A stretch of 64,000 nt of DNA from contig JACMZG010001908.1 in assembly GCA_018340805.1 (NCBI GenBank), positions 44,142,905 through 44,206,904 of the forward strand. The letters run 5' to 3'. The stretch is from Microvelia longipes (lineage: Eukaryota > Arthropoda > Insecta > Hemiptera > Veliidae). Of the stretch, positions 12,701 through 23,678 are shown in pieces. The position numbers and the translations under genes were made by a program. Positions within the stretch are counted from its first letter, which is position 1. The number at the start of each line of letters is the position of its first letter. The notes below the pieces were generated by a model, which saw only the letters and a list, made by a program, of their open reading frames with translations, did no database searches and was not told the origin of the DNA.

Positions 12701-13100
12701 AGTGACGTCATAATTAAGTTATTTGCCAATTGTGCCACTTAGAATGGTCCGATTGAGCTTAAACCGATCTCAATCGTATTAGAATGCCTATACGATTCTT
12801 CCGCTATGTGAGCCTACTTATATAGTTTCGTGGGTGCTAATTTTTGTCCTGCATGTCTGGGACAGCAGGCTTACGAGGGTGGAACAAGAGGTAGGGGCCT
12901 TTCTTCCATACCATCATCTAGCACTAGTGAACTTAATAAATATCGCTGAGTTCATTGATCTAGACGCATACATATACAACATTATATATATGTATGTATA
13001 CCGTTTGCGCCACTTGGGATAGTCCAATTCAGCTGAAACCAGTCTCCGTTAAAAATTTTTTTAAATTTTTTTTATGACGTCATAACTTGAGTTAATGACG
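12680..13100. repeat. Two diverged copies of a short dispersed repeat around TGACGTCA
   Basis: GCCACTTAGAATGGTCCGAT plus TGAGCTTAAACCGATCTC at about 12735-12770 recurs as GCCACTTGGGATAGTCCAAT plus TCAGCTGAAACCAGTCTC at about 13009-13048. Each lies next to a perfect TGACGTCA (12703-12710 and 13075-13082). A third relative is read on the minus strand at about 56448-56480. No coding is seen. Confidence 0.5.
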
Positions 13101-13369
13101 TTTTGCGGCCTGATAATTTTCATAACGGTGATGAAAATTAACTATAAGTTAGATGATAAAAGTGTATAACAGAAGTTCGAATTATCTTATACATTACACA
13201 TTTTTATTATACATTAACATTTATACAATTAACAGGCATATAATTGTTATAAATGGTCATAGAGTTGTTTTAAATAGCTATAAGCTGCGCTGTCTTGCGC
13301 AGTTATTGTTGTGAAGCTTAGGTATTGTTGCGCTATTGACGGGTTTAAGGATGATAAGTCATGGAATGG

Positions 13370-14335
13370 ATGGGGTACCGTTGATGAGAAATTTTCCCTC
13401 ATCATATCAATTTTAGCTACGCTACGTCTTACTAATTCAGACTCGCTTCGCTCGTCCTCAGAATATGGTAAGTAATAAATGCATATTGCTTTACGTCATT
13501 ATACTTGAACCGCTTGTCCTCAGACAGTAATAAGATCCATCTATTCCTAGCGGTCACTCATCTAAGTACTGACCTCGCTCTTTGCTCCTTTATATAAGTA
13601 ATTAAAAACCGTAGATATACTAGGCTTATCGAAATGAAAGTTAGTGTAGTATACATGCTTAATACATAGTTTTGTGAGATACGCTTGCACCAAAATTCAA
13701 CTCAATTACAAAATTTTTCGATTTTAAACATTAGCTTCAAACACTTATAAATGCCATTAGATAAAAATCGTGCTAATGCTGATAATGAAATTAAACTTAT
13801 TTATTTTCAATGTCATTATAACTAGTTGGTCTTATTTATTATTTATATTGGTTTAAATAAAAAATACTGAAATTTGTTACTCTAAAATCATTTGAATTAC
13901 ATATTATATTATATATAATATAGTCTAAAAACAAAACTAATTATTGTAAAAATTGTAACACTAGTAAGAAATAAATTATTATTATTATTATTAAATATCA
14001 ACTATATCGAAACATTTTTCCCACGTTTCATGAATTTTCGAAATTTTTGCTGAGTCCTTATTGCCGGTTAATGAGGCCATAAAAAAATATTTTCCGGATA
14101 GCACAACTAGACTAAAAATTGATTTTCGTGTCAAGTTTTAACTCTCTAGCATAATCACTCTGGGGCTTCGTTGATAACCATATACACACATATTTAGAGA
14201 CAGATAACACTTTAAAATCACTCAGGAAGTTCAAAAAACCTGCACCTGAAACGGTTAATTCAGGCAACTTCCGGTTTTGAAATGTATGGATTAAATTACT
14301 CCGGTATGATGAAATAGCAAAAGTAAAAATTCTAT
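13370..14335 (-). repeat. R dispersed repeat, near full-length minus-strand copy
   Basis: The tail with a GGGTACC-like motif is at 13375 and a hairpin module at 13439-13457. The 5S-like segment at 13546-13606 reads, on the minus strand, GAGGTCAGTACTTAGATGAG then TGACCGC, which is very close to 5S rRNA. The ATTATCAGCATTAG block is at about 13775 and the TGACGTCA block is degraded at about 14071. The family's 5' block, with a reverse-complemented GATGTCACCGGAATT-like motif, is at about 14240-14280. Confidence 0.7.
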
Positions 14336-14338
14336 CGT

Positions 14339-14536
14339 TTGTGTCAATCACGGGAGGAGTCTAATAAGAGAAGTAGAACTTGCATACTCGAATTTTACAA
14401 AACAGTTATAATGTCCTATACTCCAGAAGATGTCTTTTTAAGTGGAAGCGAAACGTCAGATAAATCATCTATTAACATAATGATTGGAAGAACTAAATCT
14501 TCACGAATATCCTATGAACCCTACGAAGATAAATAG
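14339..14536 (+). other. Unassigned open frame of 65 codons
   Basis: This hydrophilic frame contains MSYTPEDVFLSGSETSDKSS. I recognise no family. It begins just outside the 5' end of an R copy. It may be chance; it is noted because its amino-acid composition is balanced, unlike the low-complexity frames nearby. Confidence 0.12.
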
Positions 14537-15029
14537 CAAAAACTAATATCCCAGAGTAAATAATAACAGAAAACAAATCAAAAATAATTAACAAACTTAA
14601 ATATATAATCCTGGTTAGAGCCTTACACAACATAAATTTAAATAAGGCAATCCAATACACTTAGCATTAGAGTGCTAATCTTCTTTGACAGCACATGCTA
14701 ACCAGATCAGTTTTGTAAAAAGTGCAAATTAGTAAGGCAACGAAGGGGGGACATGATGGGGCTCGTTCATTCAGCGGCAAATACCATTTCTAGTTATAGA
14801 CAATACCACGTGATAATTTCTCAGGTAGAACACATTAGCAGAGAAGTGATAACTAGAGTATAGTTGAGGATCATAGATAATATGTTTGATCTATATCTCT
14901 AATTGGATGGAGGTGTGTTATCTCAGTCAATATAAATATTTTGTACAGTATTTCACAACTGCGTCATATAATAAATAAATAATTTGTTTAACGTTTTTCC
15001 GGGTTTAGGGTTACAATTGACTTGAGTAG
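14537..15029. other. Intergenic DNA
   Basis: No gene or clear repeat is recognised. Confidence 0.4.
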
Positions 15030-15455
15030 GTTTTTTAAAAAATTGTAAAAAATCGGAAAACATTCTAACTGAATTTAAATTTAGTACAAGAATATACCTT
15101 TACGTAAAAAATAAGTACAGTAAGTTTCGTTTTAATATTAACTGGACTAAAAGTCCGTTTTGTTTCTTAATAAATAAATAAATATAACAAGTATATCCAT
15201 AATTTTTGTTGGGTCATAAAAGTTAAGAAGCACTGAGCGTGGTCAGTGCTCTGTGGGTTACCACTGAGAATGAAACGGATGTATATACTAACTGATGACG
15301 AGCGAAGCGAGTTCAAAGACGTGTTGCAGTAAAAATTTGGCTAATTGCATATTTTGAGGACGAGCGAAGCGAGTTTAAAAGTAGGGAGGATGAGCGTAGC
15401 GAATCCGATGTGGTGAGGAAAAGTTGCGAGTTACCCCCGTACCTGATTTTTTATT
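15030..15455 (+). repeat. R dispersed repeat, 3' half, best hairpin triad
   Basis: This copy keeps the 3' half. The 5S-like segment is at 15207-15274 (AAAGTTAAGAAGCACTGAGCG, GTGGTCAGTGCT). It is followed by three hairpin modules at about 15293-15313, 15358-15376 and 15388-15406. The last is a perfect GGATGAGCGTAGCGAATCC. The copy ends in GTACCTGATTTTTT at about 15440-15452, a T-run that could end Pol III transcription. Confidence 0.75.
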
Positions 15456-15477
15456 TATCTTATAATTTTAGTAATCA

Positions 15478-15796
15478 CATAGAGATATAAACTAGAGGGA
15501 GCATAGCCTATCTCAATATATTGGGAGGCCTGAAACATTAGTTTGGGGCTCTCAGGGGCTCTGTGTACACTCAATGAAACTTCCTTCAAGAGTAAGTAAA
15601 GGTTATAATAAATTAATTGATTTCGGCTTCCCGGATATTATCTGTGTTTTAAATTGTATATTCAACTTTCTTTTATATAAGTTATTGTAATTGTGTACTG
15701 ATTATTTGATTACATTTTTAGCGACGGTTGTCAGGTTAATTTTTCGATGTTTCAAAATTTAACCTATAGGGCCCCTTTAGTAATGATATCTCTATG
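15478..15796 (+). mobile_element. hAT-like MITE, copy a (319 bp, 8-bp target duplication)
   Basis: The ends CATAGAGATATA and GATATCTCTATG are inverted repeats. The flanks AGTAATCA (15470-15477) and AGTAACCA (15797-15804) match at 7 of 8 positions, as expected for a hAT-type 8-bp target duplication. No coding is seen. Related copies are at 31979-32298 (320 bp, minus orientation) and 52660-53027. Confidence 0.75.
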
Positions 15797-16224
15797 AGTA
15801 ACCACGGCTGACTGCTGATTGATAAGCCGTAAAAAAGGATATAGAAAGAATTGGAAAAGTTTAATCCTTTGAAATGGCCAAAAGTTGGAGTAATAAACTT
15901 TACTTATCATCTTCTAAAAGAAATCTTTTAGACAAACTGGCTAAAGTACTAATATAAATTGTGTTTTATGTTCTTCTTTCGAACCCTGGAAGTAATATCG
16001 GCTATAAATTTCTAAGTCAAGTTCTGCGACCCCTCTTTGAAAACCAGTTAGGTGTAAAAGTTGTAGGTTCTGCTAATGTTACGGTGAGGCGGTGAGGGTT
16101 TAAAGCTTAGGGCGTCTAAAGATGATCATGTAAAACAAGATGGTTTCAACAGCATACAACTTATTTTTTTCTGTACCTCACAACAAGTAACTCTCTAGCT
16201 TAGATTGCATGCGCAGGTGTCTAG

Positions 16225-17130
16225 TTATTTAATCGTTAAATGTTTGTTAAATGTAGGTCCCGTTCTTTGTCTGATCTCCTTAAATGACCAGGAGCCATTT
16301 CTAGAACAAGAAAAAACAATAGAACTGGACGAAACGGAAGAAATATTCATTGACTATGTAGATGATAGCAATATCATTTCAATAGACAAAAAAGCATAAA
16401 AGCCAAAATTTCAGCTCAAAAATCTCTACAACGAGTAATAAACTAATAGATGAATATAAAAAGATGGATGGAACCGAATAACATGATCATGAACAGAGGT
16501 AAAACTCAATGTCTCACAAAAAGCCTGAGAATACCAGAAAAACTAGACAGCCTTAATTTTCCTGGTCAGATTATAGACCAGAAAATTACCTGGAAAGATA
16601 ACATACAGAGTATAAATTAAAATATAGCCAAATATATCTATATTATTAGAAAAATAGTAAAGTTCTTACCTCGAGAAAATCTATTTTTTTTAAATAAAAT
16701 ATCCTTTATTTTTTTATAATAAAATTAAAAGATTCTTATAAAAAATCTTATAAAAAAAACTAATATTATTAGTCTATAAATCACTTGTTGAAAGTAGACT
16801 AAGTTACTGCTTAATAATATGAAGACATACAAACCTTAGCAAACTCTTAATTATACAGAAAAAATATTAAGACTAATATCTGGAGTCAGTCATAGATGAA
16901 AATGTAAACCACTCTTTGAGGATGTCAGCATAATGACCATAGTAAATTTGTATATTTATGGAAGGCTGATACATGTTATAACAAATCAAGCCATGTATTA
17001 TTGCTCCATTATTATCTTAGTATTAGTAGTTATAATTTTGAAATTCATCAAGTTTGGCAAAATAAATGTATGAGAGTGTATCGTGGTGCTTACTAGATTT
17101 AGACTTAGATTAACATAATACAAATATATC
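16225..17130 (+). pseudogene. Decayed non-LTR retrotransposon reverse transcriptase (LINE fragment)
   Basis: Reading across frames gives reverse-transcriptase signatures of LINEs in the expected order. VGPVLCLISLNDQEP (consensus LGPVLFLIYINDLP) is at about 16252-16297, and the catalytic-region variant FIDYVDDSNIIS at about 16348-16383. KISAQKSLQRVIN, then MNRGKTQCLTKSLR, KLDSLNFPGQIIDQKITWK and IAKYIYIIRKIVKFLP follow through about 16670. The thumb and C-terminal part, SLVESRLSYCLII, ILRLISGVSH and IMTIVNLYIYGRLIHVITN, runs to about 16990. Several frameshifts and stops (for example after DKKA at 16399) show it is dead. The pattern is Jockey/CR1-like, but the clade is not certain. The upstream endonuclease is not recognised. 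Confidence 0.8.
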
Positions 17131-17165
17131 ATTTAATACTACCGAGTTTTGCAAAACATGAATAG

Positions 17166-17498
17166 TTGACACAATATAATTGTGCGAGAGACACCTAGGA
17201 AATGTAACAAGCAAAATGCAATGCTACATCAGGGAACTGTTCCATCATTTAAAAAATTCGTCATCATTGATGGCTCGACATAATGTCATGTCCCACTCTG
17301 TTTCGTTACGTCTAACTCATCAGGGCCCCGACAGAGCCTGAACTCACTCTGATCTTCAATTAATTCCGAAGAATATAATGACATTATGTCGAGCGATCAA
17401 TGACGACGAATGTCGAATGATGGAACAGTTCCCAGATGTAGCGTTGCATTTGCTTGTTACATTTCCTAGGTGTCTCTCGCACAATTATATTGTATCAA
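17166..17498. mobile_element. Foldback element with ~120-bp inverted arms
   Basis: The left arm 17166-17290 begins TTGACACAATATAATTGTGC. The right arm 17378-17498 is its imperfect reverse complement, with small indels. A unique spacer of about 87 bp lies between. There is no coding capacity. The long arms relative to total length point to a foldback or MITE-type element. Confidence 0.75.
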
Positions 17499-17561
17499 TT
17501 ATACATATAACTTAATAATCAAAACCCAGAAACCTTGTGTCAATACCTTTAAAAAAAGCAC

Positions 17562-17590
17562 AGAAGTAGTACTTGCTTAGTACTACTTCT
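17562..17590. repeat. Perfect 12-bp-stem hairpin
   Basis: AGAAGTAGTACT, a 5-nt loop and AGTACTACTTCT. It lies between the foldback element and the next R copy. Its function is unknown. Confidence 0.7.
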
Positions 17591-17649
17591 TTGCTAAGTA
17601 CTTGAATAGTACTTTCTGGGTGAATGACTCGCATAGAAAGCGAACTAAT

Positions 17650-18690
17650 GCAAAAAGTCGGGTTCAGAGTACTTCAGAACTGTTCGTCAAAATATCTGAT
17701 TTCCTACGCTTATCATCACTACTTCGGTCTCGCTTTGCTCGTTCTCAGAATATAAAAATCACCAAATTTTACAAAATGTCCAAATATTGCAGTATCTTCC
17801 AGAACTTATCCTTATCACATCAGATTCGCTAAACTCATCCTCCCTACTTCTGATTATGTACGCTCATCTTGCCTACTTCTAATTATGTACGCTCATATTC
17901 ACTACTTCGGACTCGCTTCGCTCGTCCTCAGGTTATACATCTCGTCAATTTTATACTGCAAGACTTCTCGGACACGCTTAGCTAGTCCTCATGCAGTTAA
18001 GTCATCCGTTTCATCCCAGCGGTTACCCATCCAGACACTGAACTTAAGAAACTTATAAAACGCTTGATGAAACTTAGTGTACTTATTTACTAGTGCCAAA
18101 TTTTAGCTCTGCATTATTTTCTGATTTTTTTAAACGTATACAATTTATCTGATAAAAATTGAATTAATGCTGATAATGAGATGAAACTTAATGATAATGA
18201 ATGTGTCAAACGTAAGTATTAAATATGGCTACATGCTAGCAAAATCTCAATCCGATCGCAATATTTTTTCGCGTTTTATGATTTTTTATAATGTTTGAGT
18301 TGTAATAATCAACCACTATTATGATTCATTACTAATGGTTTATGAGTACTGAGTCATTATGGTTAGTGACGTCATAAACCAGTATTTTCCGAATTTCACA
18401 AATACACATTTATTTACTTAAAATAAACTAATTTGTGAACAAAGTTTCTACTCTCTAACATAAATGCACAATGAGCTACGATGATAACAGAGACATACAC
18501 ACACTGTCTGTATGTGTGTACACACATGCAGTTAGACTACTTTGTGAAAACCACTTAGGAGGTCTTAAATACACCTGAAACGGATAATTCCGGTGACATC
18601 CCGGTTTTGGGGTTTTCCACAAACACAATATTTTCCTATATATCAACGGTATAAACGAGGTAAAGTAAAAATAGAATTGTCACTCTTTTG
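17650..18690 (-). repeat. R dispersed repeat, near full-length minus-strand copy
   Basis: Hairpin modules are at about 17731, at 17909-17927 (perfect 19-mer) and at about 17970. The 5S-like segment is shortened at 18012-18060 but keeps CTGGATGGGTAACCGCTGGGA on the minus strand. A perfect TGACGTCA is at 18367-18374, and a TG/CA-rich block at 18486-18530. The family's 5' block (minus-strand GGGATGTCACCGGAATTATC) is at about 18580-18605. The 5' end, with GTTTATACCG-like sequence, is at about 18640-18660. Confidence 0.7.
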
Positions 18691-18699
18691 AAAACGAAA

Positions 18700-19436
18700 C
18701 ATAAACGGGTAACCTCGGCCAAAACTGGATTAGTGTTAAAGAAGGCAACCAATCCAAAGGAAATTTGCCCAGCTTGCAGACCTCCGTCCTAGAATTTTAT
18801 GTAATTTCTTGTATACAACAAACGAAATTTGTATTAACTTCACTGTTAGATTTGATGCTTACCACATGTTGATCATAATAAAGGCAGAGGGATAATGATT
18901 GCGTCACTAAATAGCCTAACATTTTTTATACAGACTAACACGAGCCACGTGAGAGTATTGCAAGTATTTTCAACTCTAGCTTGTAATTTAATCGTCAAAT
19001 TATAACATTCCTACCAACACGTCTACTTATTAATTTTTCAAGTTATATGATTAAATTACGTCTCTATTCAGTTAAAAAGAACACGATGATCACAAAACAC
19101 ATCACAATTAAATAAATATGAGCTTCTGAAGAAATAAAATTAAACAATTTTTAAGTTCGTATTCAGTTACATTAAAACTAATATCCAACATAGATGTCAT
19201 TAGGCTGACAGGTTATCTCTACGCTATAATACCTGTGTGTTTTTTTTATAAATTCCTTTATTTTCTATGTATATATAACAATAATATAATTATACAATTA
19301 AAGTTATTTTGCCCACATAAAAAGCTATTGAGCTATGTGGGCATATAATATGGTATAATACTGTATTATCTTTTCATTTTAGGGTTATTTTGATTGGGAT
19401 TAAATCAACATAAAATTTGGTATTGAACCCATTAAA
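18700..19436. other. Intergenic DNA with one hairpin
   Basis: No gene is seen. Positions 19311-19342 form a hairpin with a perfect 9-bp stem (GCCCACATA...TATGTGGGC). Confidence 0.4.
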
Positions 19437-19441
19437 AATAG
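19437..19441. repeat. Target-site duplication of the Copia element (low side)
   Basis: AATAG here is repeated as AATAG at 24645-24649, directly flanking both LTR outer ends. A 5-bp duplication is usual for Ty1/Copia elements. Confidence 0.85.
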
Positions 19442-19551
19442 TATTAGAAAATGAACTAATTCCTATAACTTGAACATCAGAAGAAAGACTGATATATTAA
19501 ATATTTTACAATTAAACAGATTGACACTGAATGACAGTGACATTTCCAATA
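19442..19551 (-). repeat. Copia 3' LTR (110 bp)
   Basis: In element sense it begins TATTGGAAATGTCACTGTC and ends TCATTTTCTAATA. It is nearly identical to the other LTR apart from single-base changes and a 10-base segment (CTGAATGACA on the plus strand, about 19526-19535) absent from the 5' LTR. The termini TATTGG...CTAATA depart from the usual TG...CA. Confidence 0.85.
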
Positions 19552-19562
19552 CTTCCCCTCAC
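19552..19562 (-). promoter_or_regulatory. Polypurine tract of the Copia element
   Basis: On the minus strand GTGAGGGGAAG lies immediately before the 3' LTR, the expected position of the plus-strand DNA primer in retrotransposition. Confidence 0.7.
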
Positions 19563-20209
19563 TGGGTGTAAGTGTCTGGATGCGAGTTGACTCCTAACTT
19601 CCGCCTGAACATTTCAGTTTTTATCCTTGGCAGTCCTTTAGTTAAGATATCAGCTGGCATCAGATCTGTTTGTAAATATTTTATTTGTACAACACCATTC
19701 CTATGTGCTTCTCTCACATAATGATTTTGCACATCAATATGTTTAGTGCGAGGATGATGTCCCTCGTTAACAACTAAATGTTTAGCACTTTGACTGTCGC
19801 TGTACAAAACTGTCGGTGTCATTGTGAACTCAGCTTTCAGTTCACATAATAACCTTCGCAAATACGTTGCTTCTTTAGCTGCGTTAGTTAACGAGATATA
19901 CTCGGCCTCTGTGCTAGAGAGAGCCACAACCGATTGTTTTCTGGCCTCCCATGATACTGCAGCATCAGCCAATTTGAATGCATATCCACTGTAGGATTTT
20001 CTACTTTTGGTTTCACTAGCCCAATCTGCATCCGCAAGACCTTCAAGAGGTTTACCAGTTTTCATATAATTCAACCCAAGGTCAGTTGTTGTTTTCAGGT
20101 ACTTTATAACCCTTTTGGCAGCATTCCAATGAACAATTTTTGATTTTGAATTATACTGACTCAACAAAGTCTGGTCGGGTGCAAGTCGCCACGTACAGAA
20201 GAGAACCAA
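19559..20209 (-). pseudogene. Copia RNase H domain and Pol C-terminus
   Basis: RNase HI-type domain that removes the RNA template during reverse transcription. In the 216-codon frame the visible Copia signatures are DADWA (60-64, with catalytic acidic residues), SSTEAEY (98-104), SDSQSA (137-142) and HPRTKHIDV (152-160). The start is not a true start. The first ~15 residues are out-of-frame reading of the end of the RT coding, and the authentic frame is entered near residue 16 after a frameshift at about 20150-20165. It ends at the element's last codons just before the polypurine tract. Confidence 0.88.
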
Positions 20210-21059
20210 TCAATTGTTGATAGCAATTTGGATCAAAGTCTTCCCCTTCTTCTGTACTTGGAGATACAAAAATTTTGTGAATGTTTGTTTCTAATGGTGT
20301 GTATACTGGTTTAGCATCTGACATGTTATATTTTAAAACTAACTCATTTATGTATTTTTTCTGTGTAAGAAATATTGAGTCTTTATTTGTTATAACTCCA
20401 ATGCCTAGAATATAATTAAGTTTGCCTAAATCTTTAATTTTATATATTTTTGCTAGGCCAGATTTAACTTTTTTAATTAAATTTTGATCTGCACAAGCTA
20501 TTATAATATCATCAACGTAAACAGCTAGTATCAATGTTTGATTATCTGTATTTAATATGTAAATGCAATTTTCACTATCTAATTTTTTAAAGTTAAGAGA
20601 CAAAAGGGCTTGGTTTAATTTAATATACCATTGTCTGCTGGCTTGTTTTAAACCATAAATAGCCTTTTTCAGCTTGCAGACTTTACCATCATTAGTTGAA
20701 AAATGTTCCGGTTGTCTCATGTATATAGTTATATCATTATCTAATTCGCCGTTTAAGAATGCTGTTGTAACGTCCATTTGCTCTAAATGATAACCCCGTT
20801 CGATAGCAAGGGCTAATAATAATCTTATAGAGCTATGACGAACTACCGGTGCAAAGGTTTCATCGTAAACTATCCCGTATTTCTGGGTAAAACCTTTGGC
20901 TACAAGTCTAGCTTTGTAACGCTCAACTTCACCACTGGCATTCAACTTAGTTTTAAATAACCACCTACAACTTACAGGCTTACAGCCTTTAGGTAAATCT
21001 ACCAATTCCCAAGTGTCATTTTCAATTAGTGAATCGAACTCGGTTTGCATTGCCTTACG
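20151..21059 (-). pseudogene. Copia reverse transcriptase (RVT_2)
   Basis: RNA-dependent DNA polymerase. Counting from the methionine at 21050, RVT_2 motifs are CRWLFKTKLN (28-37), YKARLVAKGFTQ (45-56), ETFAPVVR (64-71), QMDVTTAFLNG (91-101, first catalytic aspartate), IYGLKQASRQW (131-141) and YVDD (178-181, the catalytic pair). The tail is DLGKLNYILGIGV and IGSLLYVATCTRPD. The methionine is not a genuine start: the coding runs in from upstream but is broken by a TAG at 21060-21062. A frameshift after TRPD breaks the join to RNase H. All catalytic residues are kept, so decay is fairly recent. Confidence 0.92.
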
Positions 21060-21062
21060 CTA

Positions 21063-21596
21063 TTCCTCTGTTTTATCACTTTCTAAGGCATCTTTGACAG
21101 ATGTAGGATCTGGATTATTTATGACTTTAGATTTATTTTTCTTTTTATATAATTTTTTCGGTCTACCTGGTTTTCCAGTTTTTAATAACTTTGGTCTACC
21201 AGGTCCCCTATTTTTATTTTTAATGCCAGTACTTTTAGATCCCTTAACTACTGAACTGTACAGTTCTGGAATGCCTGTAAGCCTTTCAGAAGAACTCTCA
21301 TTATCTGAGGCTGAATTAGAGCATTCTGAGATTGGTGTCTCAAAATCTGAGTAACTCTCAATAGGATCATTAGGTACTTTTTCAATATAATTATTGTTGT
21401 TGACCACTAAATCAGAAAAATCTAATGTTTCGTTATTAGGTTCTTTTGACTCTAACAACTCAATATTATTTTTCATAGCAGTAAGCTCATTGGGCTCCTC
21501 AAAAAATTTGACATCCCTACTTTTTATGGTAGTTTTTGTGCCCCTTTCCCATAAACGGTATGCTTTAGACTCCTCTGAATACCCCACCCAGGGCAT
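21063..21596 (-). pseudogene. Copia integrase C-terminal part and linker to RT
   Basis: Continues Pol after a frameshift. VGYSEESKAYRLW, then KSRDVKFFEEPNE, marks the conserved end of Copia integrase, followed by an acidic and serine-rich linker with basic GRPKLLKTGKPGRPKK stretches (AT-hook or nuclear-signal-like). The upstream frame runs on as ALGGVFRGV before its stop, so one or two extra bases in a G-rich run near 21585-21597 explain the break. The in-frame TAG at 21060-21062 ends it at the junction to RT. Confidence 0.85.
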
Positions 21597-22717
21597 ATTC
21601 CTTAGTTTTAGACCTAAATTTGCCTTTGTTCGGGGTGGGATCTAGAGCTAGTGCTTTGCAACCTATTATTTTAAAATGAGCTATTGTAGGTTTACGTCCA
21701 GACCAAATTTCTTTAGGTGTTATTCCTTGAAGAGTTGAAGTGGGACAGCGATTTCTAATATAAGTAGATGTTAAAATCATTTCTGCCCACAAACTGGGTG
21801 GCAAATTTGTGGATATCAGCAAACACCTAGCCATTTCGACCAGAGTACGGTTGGCTCGTTCGGCAACCCCGTTTTGCTGCGGACTGTATTCCACACTAAG
21901 TTGACGCCTAATACCAGCTTGCTTTAGATACTCACTAAATGCACCACTAAGATATTCTTTAGCGTTATCAGAACGAAGAATTTTAATTTTTCTCCCGGTT
22001 TGTGTCTCAACCTCATTTTTAAATTGTTTAAATGCATTAAATACTTCAGATTTTGCTTTAAGGAAATAAACTCGTATTTTACGTGATTTGTCATCAATAA
22101 AGGTAACAAAATACTTAGCTCCCCCTAAAGACTGTGTTCTCATAGGTCCACATATATCACTGTGAATTAAGTCCAGGACATTTTCTGACCTAGTATTAGA
22201 TTGTTTCGGAAACGGCGTTCGTGCCAACTTCCCCTTAACACAGACTTTACAGTTCTTATTTGGTTTAGATTTTTGGTCAAGTTTAATACCATGAACCATT
22301 TTGTTCTTTTCTAATTTGTTTAAATCAGTAAAGTTTAAGTGGCCTAAGCGTAAATGCCAGAGGTGAGTATTATCAATAGTATCAGTGTTATAACTATGTT
22401 CTTTCTTTTTAGATTGATCATAGCTGTAACGTACTTTATATAAATTATCTACAAGTTTTGCCCTAATTAAGGTTCTTCCATCGAGTGCTCTAATTGTAGC
22501 CTTTTTGTTATTAAAAATTACAGTTTTATTGTTTTGAGTAAGTTTACTTATTGAAAGTAGGTTAGTTTTTAGTGTAGGTATGTATAAGGTATTTTTAATT
22601 GTGTATTGTTTCTTTTGTATGATAACACTTACATTACCAACACCTTCAACAATTGATTTGCTCTTATCTGCGAGGTATACATATGTGTCTTTAACAGGTT
22701 TAAATGTATAAAAACAT
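21565..22717 (-). pseudogene. Copia pre-integrase zinc domain and integrase core
   Basis: Inserts the cDNA into the genome. The frame is open from the insertion junction at about 22717, well upstream of the methionine at 22299, which is therefore not the start. The order is DTYVYLADKS, then the GAG-pre-integrase zinc region with LWHLRLGHLNF (histidines) and NCKVCVKGK (cysteines). The DDE core follows: LIHSDICGPM (first Asp), ILRSDNAKEYL (second Asp) and SPQQNGVAERANRTL (Glu). The catalytic triad is complete. The 5' side is severed from the protease by the 961-bp insertion and the 3' side by a frameshift near 21590. Confidence 0.9.
22703..22717. repeat. 15-bp target duplication of the nested insertion (low copy)
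   Basis: AATGTATAAAAACAT occurs here and again at 23679-23693. The coding phase on the two sides agrees if one copy plus 22718-23678 is ignored, which shows that the intervening DNA is an insertion. Confidence 0.85.
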
Positions 22718-23678
22718 ACGTTATGTGTTTGGGCGCTTAAGAGACAAAATGAAAATTTAGATGTTATATTTAGACAACAATATTTCGCTCTTCATCACTC
22801 AGAGCCTCACTCAGTTTTCTAGAAGCCTTACATATATCCAAAGAAAATAATAATATTAATTTCAAGAAGGTCTCTAAGGATATGAACAAGTATTATGCAG
22901 GTATTTTAAATAACCTGAAATAAAACAGCCTTTTCTAGTTGTTTTTTCCAGTTTGTTTTGTACTTTTATCATTATTTTTCTTTTTACTAAGACTGAGTTC
23001 TAGATTAAATCAAGTGTCCGACATATTAATTTTAAACCTCAGGTGAGAAACTGTTGTTCAACAAATTATTTAGTTATTAATTAACTCTCTCGAAATCTTG
23101 TTTCTAATTATTATTTTAGATGCTCATTTGTTTTTCTCTTGATCTTTTACAAAATATGTATAGAAATTATTGATATGCATTTCGATTTCATTTACCTCAG
23201 TAAGTTTTCTTTTATTATTTTTCAATGAATTTAATAGTTTAGATGAGTGCTAATGATAGCACTGTTATCATTAATTTAACTTTTCATTTCCTTTTTTTCT
23301 AATTTATTTTTAACTTTTTAGGTTCTTAAACCTGATCTTTTCTTTTTAATTTTCGACTTAGTTAGTTAATTTAGCCTAACTCTAGTAAGTTTTTTAATAT
23401 AATAATTAATATTTTTTCAGATAGCTCTGCATGACTTAAATAATATGTATTTTGTAATCTTTATTCTAGTAATAACTTTATTGAGTGTAATTATGGTTTA
23501 TCTGTTTTTCTTTTGTAGATTTTAATAACTTGAAAATGAATGCTCTGTGTGATGAAGAGCGAAATATTGTTGTCTAAATATAACATCTAAATTTTCATTT
23601 TGTCTCTAAAGCGTCTCTTGTCTCTTTAAGCGCCCAAACACATAACGTATACTAATTATGGAGACCAATACAGTTGAT
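22716..23678. mobile_element. Terminal-inverted-repeat element nested in the Copia element
   Basis: The left arm, about 22716-22806, begins ATACGTTATGTGTTTGGGCG and runs through TTCGCTCTTCATCAC. The right arm, about 23541-23652, is its reverse complement with an extra ~16-17-bp partial duplication (GCGTCTCTTGTCTCTTTAAG). The interior is T-rich and non-coding. The right inverted repeat ends at about 23650, yet the 15-bp duplication lies 28 bp further on (23679). The segment ACTAATTATGGAGACCAATA and GTTGAT therefore belongs to the insertion but not to the inverted repeats. No transposase is seen. Confidence 0.8.

Noticed and set aside
15292..15310. CTGATGA next to an R hairpin module, resembling a hammerhead core
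   Set aside because: No GAAA follows the stem and other R copies do not keep CTGATGA here, so it is a chance match.
21013..21645. Plus-strand frames antisense to Copia Pol
   Set aside because: They are shadows of the minus-strand integrase/linker coding, which has clear domain motifs.
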